From contig MZZL01000404.1 of assembly GCA_002749535.1 (NCBI GenBank), forward strand, positions 62,001 through 126,000: DNA of 64,000 nt, written 5' to 3'. This stretch comes from Apophysomyces variabilis. Taxonomy: Eukaryota; Mucoromycota; Mucoromycetes; Mucorales; Mucoraceae. Positions 1-10,694 of the stretch are shown piece after piece (the stretch's first letter is position 1; each line of letters opens with the position of its first letter). The position numbers and the translations under genes were made by a program. Under the pieces are notes generated by a model. It searched no databases. It saw only the letters and a program-made list of their open reading frames with translations, and was not told the origin of the DNA.

Positions 1-1411
1 TTAGATACGGCCAGTGAGAGAGCAGGCAGCAAAAAGTACGTCAGTCGTGCCGAGCTCGAACGATTAAGAGAAGAAGAATATCGCCGAGAGGAGGAAGAGC
101 GATTGGCGAAGGAAAAAGAGGTCTGTTCTGCATTTGTCGCCCGATATGAAGGAACCATGATCTCATTCGTTTGCAACAGAAAAAGGAAAAGCAAAGGCAG
201 GAACAGGAGAGATTAAAGGAACAAGAAAAGCAGCAAGCGAAATTAGACAGCAAGAAAGAAAGTGTCAATGAGGTAAGAAAGAAAGGCAGCAAACATGATC
301 CGCTGGATCCCAAGTAGATCTAAAATGAATGCGTGTGTGCGTTTAGGAAGTTGAAATTGAAACGTTTAACATCTCGAGAGAAGAGGTTGTTCGTCGCTTA
401 CGTGCAAAGGGACAACCGATCCGCTTGTTCGGTGAAACGGACAAACAATGTAAGATCCGACTTCGCGCTTTGGAATTGATGGAAGAACGCTCAGAGGTAA
501 AAACCGAGTGGTTAAACCAGCTGGCTGAGGAAACGAAGGACTCATCAATGGCTTTTTCTAAATTTGAATAACAACCTATTCAGGATCAGGGTCAACGAAA
601 CGACTTTATGCGCAAACTGGAAGAGATGGAGGAGGGAATGAAACTGGAAGTGTTGAAACAGAAAGCAGGCGTAGTAGACGGCAAAAAAGACAAGAAATCA
701 AAGAAAGCAGATCTTATTGTGGCACCTATCGAACTCAAATTATTACAAAGTGATCGTGACAAACTGTTTATGCAGATCTATGCCTATCTAGTGGTAGGTT
801 GATGGAGAGGGAAAACCCCGATAAGGATATTAATTGACAGGGGAAAATATAGCATTCCATGGAGGAATGGGAAGAGGCAATGGATGCGCGCCCGGAAGAA
901 GAAAAGCGAAGTGGACCAGGAAAAAGAGCAGCTGTAGTCCAGAAACAAACAGCGGAATACATTAAGCCATTGTTACGGCAATTAAAGAAAAGGGTAAGTA
1001 ACAAGCGAAAAAAGGAGTTTGGTAAGCTTCGTTTTATTTTAACATTAAAACTGTAGACATTGGAACCCGATATTTTAGCACGCGTAGCAGAAATTACTCA
1101 TCATATGCAAAACAGACGGTATCGAGATGCACAGGATTCCTACCTTCAATTGTCCATTGGTAACGCACCTTGGCCTATTGGTGTCACCATGGTGGGGTAT
1201 GTTATTATCCATAAAGAGAAAAAGATCGAGACACTCAATGTTTCTTTTGTTTAGTATTCACGAACGTTCTGCGCGTGAAAAGATTTTCTCGTCGCAGGTT
1301 GCTCATGTGTTAAACGACGAGACTTCACGCAAATGGATTCAGTCCGTAAAACGCTTAATGACATTTGCGCAGAGCAAATACCCACCCTATACATTGAGTC
1401 AGATAGCTTAA
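1..1411 (+). CDS. PRP18: Pre-mRNA splicing factor Prp18 (5' end outside window)
   Basis: Prp18 is a U5 snRNP-associated factor of the second step of splicing. Seven exons can be read: 1-120, 180-272, 347-496, 584-793, 841-993, 1057-1196 and 1255-1411; the frame stays open across all junctions and stops at TAA 1409-1411. Exon 1 starts outside the window. Visible parts in order: a charged coiled-coil N-terminal region, the Prp4/Prp18-type motif with [17 protein letters not shown] (exon 3), then the helical Prp18 domain with [15 protein letters not shown], the hallmark [14 protein letters not shown], and [19 protein letters not shown] near the end. The first intron has an unusual GTCTGT donor; the others are GTAAG-like. 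The [14 protein letters not shown] loop is the most conserved Prp18 segment, so the identification is firm. Confidence 0.93.
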
Positions 1412-1701
1412 AATCTTTTTCTTTTCATACACATTGCATTCTTTTTCTTCTTTGTTTCTTCATAATCTTCCGCTATTCAGTCAAGAGCGAATCTCACTAA
1501 ATGTAGGATCACTTCTACTGATCTAAAATAAAAAATAAAAACAGCGAAGTTATCAACATGATGGATAGATCTTATAATTGTCCTTCTTTAGCTGCTGGTG
1601 CACTTTTTTATTTTCTTCACCAAGTGTTTGTTTGAATAATTTTCTAACTGTATGTCTAAAAGGAAAAGTTTTTCCTTTGTAGAACAACGCAAAAACTTCT
1701 T

Positions 1702-2468
1702 TCAATTTTGGGGCAATTCGGTATACTTTGATTTGGATATCCAAGAGTTTCCCATCAGACCACGACCCTGCGCAGCCGCCAAGCGATAGAGTTTCGCCGC
1801 TTGGTACAAGTCCTTTTTGACGCCTAGGCCATGATGATAACAGTAAGCCGTTTCGTTTTGAGCATCCGCGTCGCCAAGCTCGGCTGCCATCTTGAAGAAA
1901 TAGAAAGCAGCTGCCTTATTCTTGCGCACTCCCCAGCCTTGCTGGAAAGAAACGCCTAATTCATAAATCGCCATGACCAGCTCTGCTTTGGATGCCATGG
2001 CACAATGATTACTCTTTTTCTCAGCATCCTCAGGATGCATCAATTCTTCTACAGAATGTTCGGCTACCTTTTGTAGGTACTGAAAAGCCATCACTTCATT
2101 GGCTCGACAACCCTATTTCAAATCTTTAGCTCGTTTTTTTATTTTATTTCTTCCAATTTTTTTTTTACCCATCCATGGCGTAAAGAGATACCATAGAGTA
2201 ACATCCCGGCAGGGGACCCTTTATCTGCTGATAACCGGAAATGATGGGTTGCCTTCTCCAACTCGCCTAGTTCATGATATTCAATGCCTTTCTGAACATG
2301 TTGATCGACGTCTTCCGGTAATGGTCGTGCCTGCCGCCGTTGATTGTGCGATTTTAAATAGGTACGACTTTCCACTAGGACTGGTATCTCCTGCTTTTCC
2401 GTTTCTCGGTCAGTCCTATAACCGAAAAGAATGAAAATAAAATAAATTTTTGCAATTCTGTATTCCAT
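1702..2468 (-). CDS. Sel1-repeat (HCP-like) protein, Nif1/Dsf2 type
   Basis: Two exons on the minus strand, 2169-2468 and 1702-2112, joined in phase to give 236 residues. The protein is a row of Sel1-like repeats (helical solenoid): LSADKGSPAGMLLYGISLRHGW, continuing after the intron as GCRANEVMAFQYLQKVAEHS, then ELGVSFQQGWGVRKN and ETAYCYHHGLGVKKD, ending with GLMGNSWISKSKY. This arrangement resembles fungal Sel1 proteins of the Nif1/Dsf2 group, which are usually much longer with a disordered N-terminus. The first ~17 codons (pyrimidine-rich, ending in TTATAG) look like an intron 3' end rather than coding sequence, so the true start may lie in an upstream exon that I could not find in 2470-3300. 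Function in the cell is not determinable from this sequence. Confidence 0.72.
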
Positions 2469-3308
2469 CGTTTTCTGAATCGTTTTTACTTTTCTGAATG
2501 TAAGCTAGCCGTATCATCTGCTCTATGAAAGAATGATTGAAGAAATTTCATCAAAGAAAAGAGGGAAAAAAAGAGAGAAGATAGAGATAGAAAGAGGAAT
2601 AGAAACAATACAAAGGAAAAGGGATGGGGGGCTGATCCTAAAGAAGGACACTTTCTTTTTACCCCTCAGTTCCTTTTGGATATGGGGGGGAGAGAAGAAT
2701 TTCTTTACCTTGCTGTGTATAGTATTAAAAAGGAAAACAGGGAGGCACACTCGCCTGTTCGATGGGCCTCTTCCAATAAATGGAAAATAGACCCGTCTCG
2801 ACAATAGGAAAAAAGAAAGAATAAACAGGATAACACTACCGTTCTTTCGGGATACGCAACGGGAAAAAAAAAAGCAAGTCTAATATCAAATGCAAATACT
2901 ATAAATGTTGTGCCATATAAAATAGACCCGCAATAGAATAGAATACATGATACAGGCCATCTCATTCACGCAATAAGCAAATTCGCATAGAGCACCTTTC
3001 CCAATGTCCCTTGTCTCCAATAGCACTTAAACTAGGTTTAGCAAAGAGATCTACCCCATTGGACAACTCTGTTGTTAACTTTCTTTGCCTATATAGGCTG
3101 TCATATCATTATGCTTAGACTTAGACATGAAATTAAACAAAATTTGGCTGGATTCCCTCTATATTTTGGGCTCGCATACAAAAGATTCCTTCAGAGGAAT
3201 CTAGCCAACAGAAACCCCGAAACAGAATCAAGAGTCTATTGTCCAATATACAAGCAAACGGGGCATACCCAGTTTCCTTTTTTTTTCTTTCTTTTTCTTT
3301 GATTTATG
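2469..3308. other. Intergenic stretch, no gene seen
   Basis: AT- and purine-rich DNA with short overlapping open frames on both strands that are compositional. It may hold an upstream exon of the Sel1-repeat gene; none could be supported. Confidence 0.5.
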
Positions 3309-4862
3309 CTAATGGTTGGTTTCTGCGGGTCGCTGATTCGGAAAACTACCCAGAACGACCACATCTAAGCAAAACTTGTTCAAATCCCTCACGGCCATCT
3401 GCACGGCCTCTTTCTGTGCGTGACCTGAGCACTCCACGAAAAATACATAATGCCATGGTCGCAATCCACTTGGACGCGAATCGATTTTGAACAGATTGAG
3501 GTCGTAATCCTTGAAAACTTTCAGACCATCACATAGAGCGCCTGGCTGACGATGATCCACGGTGAAACGAATCAATGTATGGTCATCGGCGGTAGCGTTG
3601 TCGCTAGAGGTGCCGATGATCAAGAAACGCGTGATATTACTTGCCCCATCTTCGATGTCTCGGGCAACCACCTCCAATCCATACAATTGAGCACAGATTT
3701 CACTGCATACAGCGGCCGCACCCGTTTCCATTGCAGCTAGTTTGGCGGCTTCCGCAGTGGATTTCACACCAACACGTTTGGCATTAGGGATGTGATTCGA
3801 AAGCCATGATTGAGTCTGACCAAGTCCCTAATAGTTCATGATCCCTGAGTTTAATCTGAATAGCGCCCTCTTTTTCAAGTCAAAATAAGAAAAAGACCCA
3901 AAAATTTACCTGTTCATGACTATACACCTTGGTAATCTTTTCCAAGCTTGTTGTGTTGGAAAGAAGACATTGATGTACCTGATCATGCAAAAAACTTGAG
4001 CCGATCCGTTTCAAAAAGCGGATCATCTCTTACTGGCAGATAAGCTTCGGCCCGAACGCGTGTGGACGTTTTAATGAAACAATCCATCGACTCAACAACC
4101 GTTCCAAAAGTAGAGTTTTCAAAAGGGACAATTCCATAAGTAGCACGACCCTTTTCCACAGCTTCAAAGACATCTTTTTGTTTTTGACAAAGGTGTGATG
4201 AAGTTAGCGTACGAGCGATCTATTTCCCCAACGGTTCCTTTTCTTGTTTTTCTCTACCTGCGATTTGTTTCTGTGGAACATATGCAACACTATCACCAAG
4301 ACGTTGATATGCAGCCTGATGAGAAAATGTGCCAGGTGGTCCTAAATATGCAATAGATACGTCTTTTTGTAGAGCAATGGAAGCGGACATGATCTAACAT
4401 TTTTTCGGTCTTTCTTTTTAATCATTGCAAGAACAAGAAAGAATTTAAAGGCTTTTACCTCACGGAAAATAGCGTGCAACGAATCATGTTTCAGTGGTCC
4501 ACTGTTCAGACGTTCAAGCTAAAAAAAAACCCCCCCATATGCATTTGGTTGACATCCAGAAAGATTGCATACCCTATTTTGACTTACTTTTGCATACACT
4601 TCCTTTTCTCGTCCAGGCATATAGACATGCAACTCATCACCATTCTGTGACCTGTGTTTTTTTTTTCAATTATATCGCTTTTCTCGTGAGCAAGACACGG
4701 TTTCCAAAGAGTGCCCGGTTTTCTGCCTTACTCTTTCCCGGCTTCGGCTTGACGTTTCGCGGCGCCAATATCGAGTGATACTCGTGCACGTTCATTGAGA
4801 ATATTGACAAGGGTCGTATCCAAGGAGTCGATCTTCTTCCGAAGTGATTGCAAGTCTGACAT
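3309..4862 (-). CDS. PHA2: Bifunctional chorismate mutase-prephenate dehydratase (P-protein)
   Basis: Seven minus-strand exons: 4732-4862, 4588-4651, 4459-4518, 4258-4393, 4034-4173, 3910-3978, 3309-3827. They total 1119 nt, exactly 373 codons, with no internal stop. Residues ~1-85 are an AroQ chorismate mutase: R8, R25 and K36 have the same spacing as active-site Arg11, Arg28 and Lys39 of E. coli PheA, followed by VYMPGREKEVY and the linker HAIFREIMSASIALQK. Residues ~90-270 are prephenate dehydratase: IAYLGPPGTFSHQAA, GIVPFENSTFGTVVESMD, SHEQGLGQTQSWL and the catalytic SNITRF motif. A C-terminal ACT domain follows with PGAL and a DSRP variant of the Phe-binding ESRP motif. The enzyme would take chorismate to phenylpyruvate for phenylalanine synthesis. 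Yeast PHA2 lacks the mutase domain. No obvious targeting peptide, so probably cytosolic. Confidence 0.95.
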
Positions 4863-4959
4863 GGCTTTTTGCGAGGCAGAAAAAAAGAAAAAGAAAAAAA
4901 GAAAGTTACGTTAAGGGAATGCCTAAATGACCGACCGTTTGATTCGTCCAGAACTCCGA

Positions 4960-4966
4960 TGAGTCA
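4960..4966. promoter_or_regulatory. Gcn4/Cpc1-type site TGAGTCA
   Basis: TGAGTCA (reverse complement TGACTCA) lies 98 bp upstream of the ATG of the phenylalanine-pathway gene. TGACTCA is the known site of Gcn4/CPC1 bZIP activators of amino-acid biosynthesis. That this site is used here is inference from position and neighbour. Confidence 0.5.
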
Positions 4967-5371
4967 CTTTAGGCATCTCTTTGACACACACTCCGAGCCG
5001 AGGGTTGCATGCGGTGTATGAAAACAGAAAAGGTTCACCTTGACCTCCCCAGCCTTTGTCTTTCAAACAGGCCCTCTTTTATCAATCCATCTACTTTTCA
5101 GAAAAGACTCAACCGGCCCTTACGAAGCTTATCAATTACAGTTGCTCTTATGTAGTTCAATAAATAAATCAAAGATCTTCAAACGAAAATGTCTAATGTC
5201 CCTTCCTTAAATGAGATGATGGCCTGCTTTTACATCAAACATCTTATGCTGATAAAATGGTTCGAGTCTAAAGATGCATCCAATGAGCGTCGTGATCGAT
5301 ACTTGAAGATGCGTGATTAGAAGCTATTGAATATAGTACAAATTAAACAACTGTCAATATACGAAAGACTT
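4967..5371. other. Intergenic stretch
   Basis: Short region between the divergently placed ends of the P-protein promoter and the 3' end of the next minus-strand gene. No gene or repeat seen. Confidence 0.4.
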
Positions 5372-5770
5372 TTACTCATCGAAAACGTCTGACAGTTCTT
5401 CAAGTCCAAGGATCCGTTCGTCGAACGGCGTTTCAATGATAACTTTCTCGAGATCCTCCTTCAAAGTAGCCTCCTCCTCAAGCAAAGCAACAATTTCCAT
5501 CATCTCTTCCTCTGATAGCTTAATGCTATCGTCTTTAGCCTCTACGTCCAGAGGCGACCAAGATCCGTCCCGCAATACCCGATGGAAGAGATGACCATGA
5601 ACGCGTTCGAGACATATATGGTTACGCAACACATGACGCTTAAACTAAGATTAGACACAGTCAGTTTAAGTTATACCTCTTCCATAAACCTTCAAGGATA
5701 GCAGCGCCATGAGTGAAGCGGGCAAGACTTGTCATAGCCTCCGGGAGTACTTTGAAACGATGCGGTCATA
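5372..5770 (-). CDS. Unrecognised small acidic protein, structure uncertain
   Basis: The exon 5372-5640 reads to a TGA stop with an amphipathic start (FKRHVLRNHICLERVHGHLF) and a strongly acidic tail with KLSEEEMMEIVALLEEE and a final GLEELSDVFDE. Upstream of an intron at about 5643-5679 the frame HRFKVLPEAMTSLARF then GAAILEGLWKR also looks like real coding sequence, but its phase does not match the downstream exon with the only GT donor visible. In the phase that does match, only a three-residue leader (ATG GAA GAG) is available. So either the gene has a one-base frameshift or the start is at the short leader (about 90 residues). I do not recognise the family. Confidence 0.4.
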
Positions 5771-6015
5771 GCTTGATAATCGAAAAATATGTCATCGATC
5801 TTGCCAAAGCACAGACATGGCCACAAACTTCTCGACGAGGCTGGCGAAAGGCAAGCGTCTATACCATGTATGTAATGTCATTTTTCTGAATGTCGCTGTT
5901 TTTTTTTTCCATCGCCATCGCCCATGCAAACTGTGGTCAGTTGACGATTTCACCAATGTCAATGTCCTCTTCTCTCTGGAGAGAAAGGCAAGAAACCCAT
6001 GTTTAGCTATCATCA

Positions 6016-6096
6016 CGAATCGAGTCGAGTCAAGTCTTTAACTTGAGTTTGACTCGATTCGAACCATTTGTGGCATCAGTTTGACTCGAGTCAAAC
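6016..6096. repeat. Cluster of inverted GAGTCAA/TTGACTC repeats
   Basis: A hairpin-like pair (ATCGAGTC-GAG-TCAAGT against ACTTGAGTTTGACTCGAT) at about 6016-6057 is followed by a perfect 18-bp palindrome GTTTGACTCGAGTCAAAC at 6079-6096. The TGACTC half sites resemble bZIP-type binding sites, but no function is shown. Confidence 0.6.
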
Positions 6097-6303
6097 CAAT
6101 TGAGGTCAGGAGCGGATGAGTCAACCTTTGTTTTTATACACAATCATGGACAGTTTCCTGATTTTTTCATGTCACACTCAGCTGTGGTTTCCTCGCATGA
6201 ATTTCACCCTGCTTTTTTTTCTACTTTGGCCTTTATCTCCCTCTGTCCCCTAGGAACCTCTTATTTTTGTTTTTTGAGACCTTTCTTATACTGCCTACAG
6301 CAA

Positions 6304-6520
6304 TAGGCCTGCCGGCACAGTGGTCATCAATCAAGCTTTCGATCAATTAAATAACTTTCAAATGCATATGGTAGAGGCTACTAACGTAGTTTTGCTGTTG
6401 AAATATCTATGCAATCTGTTCGAGCATCGACAATGGAAGCTGAAAGTTGTAGCAATGGCTATACCCACGTATTTTGCATGCCAACGATATCGGTTGATCA
6501 GGGTATGTTTGTGGTATTAA
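6304..6520 (+). CDS. Possible isolated exon, unrecognised
   Basis: After a pyrimidine-rich stretch ending in CTGCCTACAG there is an open frame with amino-acid use unlike the surrounding T-rich frames: VVINQAFDQLNNFQMHMVEA, then NVVLLLKYLCNLFEHRQWK and VVAMAIPTYFACQRYRLIR. The last part is followed by CAGGGTATGT, a plausible donor. No start exon or following exon could be linked to it. It may be a remnant of a gene; the family is not recognised. Confidence 0.3.
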
Positions 6521-8172
6521 AATTGAATAAATCTTCAAAGACGGTAAAAGACCAAAGATTGTATCCTAGTGTCGATGATTACTGACAATGCTTCTCTTGA
6601 AACTTGTACTGTTTGCTTGTTTTATGGCTCCCTGTGGCTATCATCTTTTCTTTGTCTTCTTTGGCCAACCTACTTTGGCCGCTGCGTGCTCGCACTCACT
6701 AGGTGAGATTTTGAAATGGCCAATATAGGCAAAGTGAATGAGAGCGCACAGATAGCCATCATGCTTTTGAAAATATGAAATGCTGAATATTCCTTGTTAT
6801 TCTTTTAAACGTGCATGATATCCTACATGTCGTACTATCAGTTTTCCTTCCTTTCTGTTATCATTATCCCGAGTACACCAAAGAAAAAAGGACAATTATG
6901 ATGCTTGACAATCCTGGAGTTATTTTTCGTTCTTCCGGCCAATGGATACACGATACCCGGATATACTCTACCTTATATCATCCGTACAGACCATTCAGTA
7001 ATAATCTTGTTGCCAATCAGGTTACGAGAATTCATTCTGAAGAGCTTTTTTTTGGCTACTTACAGTCTTCTGTTTCTAATAAACGCATGCTCTCATTCCT
7101 GCCTTTCTTTTTGCGTACGGTAGCACCGAGAACGGTTTTGGGAGTTTGGCCCCTAGTTTGTGTGCCTAAGATGTAAATTATATTGAATGCAGGTATGCGG
7201 ATGGAAAGAGTGTTGTTAATACCTTTGGATAGGATGAATAAAATGAGCGGCTGGCTGCGAACTTTTTAATATAAGGTGTGATTTCATCCCAAGGCATACG
7301 GCATGTTAACCGACAAGCATGCATTTGTGGCAGCTTTTTTCTTGCTTCCGCCTAAATAAACAAAACACCATCTTCTCCTGCATTGGAATAACCCCAAGTC
7401 CGTGCTTTTATCCAAGCAGAGACGGATTCGCACTTTTTTAGTGCTACATAGCAACAGTTGGTGTAACTACGTGTCTTTAAGGTCCAAATATGGTATAGTC
7501 TACCGGGGTTCGTAGATATTCCGCTCATCTAATGCCGGTCCTCTAAGCAATGTCAATAAACTTATATTAAAAAAAAACAAAAGAAAAAGGGCGTCTGATG
7601 GGTGAGAGGCAAATGCAATTTCTCTTATTTTACTTTCTGAGTCATTGTTGTCCTTCAATGATACATCCTTTTTCTTTGGCATGTGTGCAAGGGGATGTTT
7701 GTTGCGGAGGAGTTGCTAAGTTTCTAGCTGGCTTTCGACAACCGGGGACGATCCTTTTCTTCTCCCGGGTTTTTCTATGGGCGTATGGACCGGATATGGC
7801 AAGTTTGCCAACAAAGCTCCTTTTCTTTTTCCTCCAACATGTAATCTATCCGTTCTACAATGGTAAAAGTACGATGAGGCATTGGATGAATAGACTTGTA
7901 AATGGTGTGAACGTCAAGCCCCTCTCTTCCCCTCTTACTTTTTTCTTGTCATTCCTTTTTTTTTCTCTCTTTACCAAAAATGAGTTATTTGAAGAGCAGC
8001 AGATGTAATTTGGGTTGTTTGATTGAATCTTCCTGAAGTTCTCGAAATTCTCTTCTTTCTTCTTCTCCCTCTCCTCTCTTTCTCACCTCTCACTCGTTTC
8101 TTTAATAACAAATAAAATGTATTTTAAGCAACTTCATCTTGCTTCTCTCTTTGTTATTCCTTCCTTTGCCTG

Positions 8173-8922
8173 ATGAATCGTCCTGTCATGAACATGCCCT
8201 TTCTTTGTTATTATCTCTTATTATTCATCCTTTCCAATGTCAAGTATACCATAGCAACCACAACAAACAACAATAACAATAATACCACGAATAACGATGA
8301 TCATCCTCCTTCTCCGTAAGCAAAAAAAAAAAAAAAAAGAACATGCTTCGAAGCATTAAAAAGAACAAGTTGGAATATTTTACTGACATGGACCTTTTTC
8401 GTACTTTTATTTTGTAGACAGCGTTTAACGGGCACCTTTACCACCACTTCACACGATACACCTGCATTTAATGTCATTCATGTAACAGCGGCTGCCCTTG
8501 GGATTATTGGCGCCACGGCAGTAGGGGTAACCATGTTAATTCTCTGTCGACGTCGACGAGCACGGAAACAACAAGACGTCGAACGACCCCCCATGCAACA
8601 ACAACAATGCACGACCGGTCCTAATCGATTTGCCCAATTTGCCACTGATTATGAATACCACCAACAACCGCCATCCGTTGCATTCACCAAACCCGATGAT
8701 CGCCGTCCTTATTATTCTCTGCATTCCAGTGAAGAAGACGAAGAAGAAAACAGAAAAGCTCTTAGTCCTTCCATGCAACAATACCGGTTACAGTTGGAAT
8801 TATTGCAACAACAACAACAGCAGCAGCTTCGACGGAACCTTCCGACCGATTGCCATCCAGCCACGACCTCCTGTACACAAACAGCCTCCTTGACACAACC
8901 GCCACCGCCCTATCACCCTTAA
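8173..8922 (+). CDS. Single-pass membrane protein with C-terminal PPxY motif
   Basis: Two exons, 8173-8315 and 8418-8922, together 216 codons including stop. The N-terminus is a signal peptide (LCYYLLLFILSNVKYTIA), followed by a short Asn/Thr-rich outer segment (TTTNNNNNNTTNND). A single membrane span comes next (VTAAALGIIGATAVGVTMLI, residues ~67-87) with the stop-transfer cluster CRRRRARK. The cytosolic tail is rich in Gln and Pro, with a polyQ run, an acidic HSSEEDEEE patch, and it ends in QPPPPYHP. PPxY is the known ligand of WW domains of Rsp5/Nedd4 ubiquitin ligases, so a role as a ligase adaptor or regulated cargo at plasma or endosomal membranes is possible (inference). No family was recognised; yeast Rcr1/Rcr2 have a similar layout. 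Confidence 0.72.
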
Positions 8923-9744
8923 AACGAAAGTGTGTAAAAACGTTTACTTCCAAGCAAGTCGATCACCCAAACCTTTTTTCTTTTTCCTTTTCTTTGCTTG
9001 CTTTCATTTGTATATAGAAACTTTGCTTAACCAACATCCTCATTCTTCTTTCTTTGCTTTCCCTTTCTCCCAATTTTAATGAGCATATTAAAAAAATCAG
9101 CCATACTGCTTTTTCTTCTTTTTTTTTATCTTCTGTCAAACTTATTCTTCATGATCTAGAAAGGATCTGTTTTCTTCTTCATATTTTCTGTTTCAATGGA
9201 TTTGAAGGAGAAAATCTTCTCCTCTTTGGTTACAGACTATGTCATTTCTCTGTTGGTGTAACACTTGTTTCAATGATAAGATGAATCGCCCTATGATTGG
9301 TATCTCTTGAGCCAAAAGGGAAAGATTCCATGGATACCTCATGGAATGTGCTCTCACTCTCCATCCATCCAAAGTATCCTCTTTTGGCTCTTCAACGGAC
9401 AGCAAAAGTAAAAAGAAAAAAAAAAGGGGGGGAGATTTCATTGTTTGCCTTTCTTTCATCGGCTGAACTGTGATAAATAAGAAGGAAATGTCTGTTCTTC
9501 TTGACATGCTCCTGTTTCTACCTTTGCCATATATGGGAATCCTCCTTTCCGAAGTGGGCCATCAAGCTCTGATCTTTCATCTCTGAATCTCTGTCTCTCC
9601 ACAGACTTAGAGAGAGATAGAGAAGACAAATACTCAGTATCCCAGCACAAAGAATCTCCATTTCTCCCGTGCAATATATATAGAGAGAGAGAAAGAGAGA
9701 GAGAGAGAAACCTCAATCTGGGAAAGACCTATACAACAGCTATC

Positions 9745-9789
<45 letters not shown>

Positions 9790-10694
9790 CGTCGTTCGTC
9801 TGTTAATCTATCGATGATGACTTATGGTAGGAAGGATTCACTCTGTTGATACTAATGGGATTTTGGTTCATAATCACACCATAATGCCATGCTTTTTCCA
9901 TCTTTTCATTGTTGCATTTCTATAAAAAAAAGAGTTTTTACCTTATTTTCTTTAATTTCGATGTGGAACGTAGTAAAAAAGATAAAAGTGGGGTAACTCA
10001 TCAGTTTCAAAAAAAAAAGTGTCAAATGACGATGACAGTACTCGTATTAACCTAGTTTGTCATGTCAATGATTTGTCCTGTCGCTCAGCAAGTACCACAC
10101 GCTTTGCTTCCCCCCTCCACTCCCCCGACCCACTCTAATGCAATCAATAAACCATCTTACAGTGTTACCCAAATGTTTTATATTACAACGGATTTCATCT
10201 TTTAGGTAAAGACGCCATGCAAGTCATTGCGAAATGCATAGAACACAAAAACTTGTTTCTAAATGTAAATAATGCTTGTACCTCTCCCTCTCCTCCCCCC
10301 AAATCTATGCTTTTCAAAATTCAAAAAGTTTAAAATCAACAAAGTCTATTTTAATATACAGCTATTTATCCAACTCTAATGACTTCTTCTATTACCACTT
10401 GGAAAAATAGAACATGAACCGTCCTTAAAATAAAAAGCACAAGCATCATCCTAACCAATACAGTCTAATGATGTATTGCCTAAATCAAGTACGCTATTTC
10501 TTTTTTTTTTTTGGTCCTTTCTGCATGTCAACACGTCTAATCGATCCAGCTATTTTGCCCCCCTTTTTTTTTGTCTTGTCCTCTTTCTAAAAGGTATTTT
10601 CTTTGTTGTTGTGTTGTTGTTGTTGTTGTATACAAGCTAGGAGCGAGAAGGAGGGGGGACGAAAACAAGAAAAGAAAGAAAAAACAAGGGAGGA
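8923..10694. other. Intergenic, microsatellite-rich
   Basis: No supported gene. It contains a GA tract (9682-9709) and a CT tract (9749-9787) in inverted orientation, homopolymers, and a TTG-rich run near 10605-10630. Confidence 0.5.
9682..9787. repeat. Inverted GA and CT microsatellite tracts
   Basis: A 28-bp GA-rich tract at 9682-9709 and a 39-bp CT tract at 9749-9787, separated by about 39 bp, can pair as a hairpin. Confidence 0.8.

Larger units (their letters stand above)
5771..8172. other. Long gene-poor stretch
   Basis: Mostly compositional open frames. The only parts worth noting are the GAGTCAA/TTGACTC inverted repeats near 6016-6096 and a coding-like exon at 6304-6520, both listed separately. 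The frame at 7598-8008 is phenylalanine/leucine-rich because of T-runs and is not believed. Confidence 0.4.

Noticed and set aside
41..313. Minus-strand open frame over the PRP18 exons
   Set aside because: It is the antisense of Prp18 coding sequence; Cys/Phe-rich translation without any domain.
7598..8008. 136-codon plus-strand frame
   Set aside because: Phenylalanine and leucine runs come from T-rich DNA; no start context, splice support or family.
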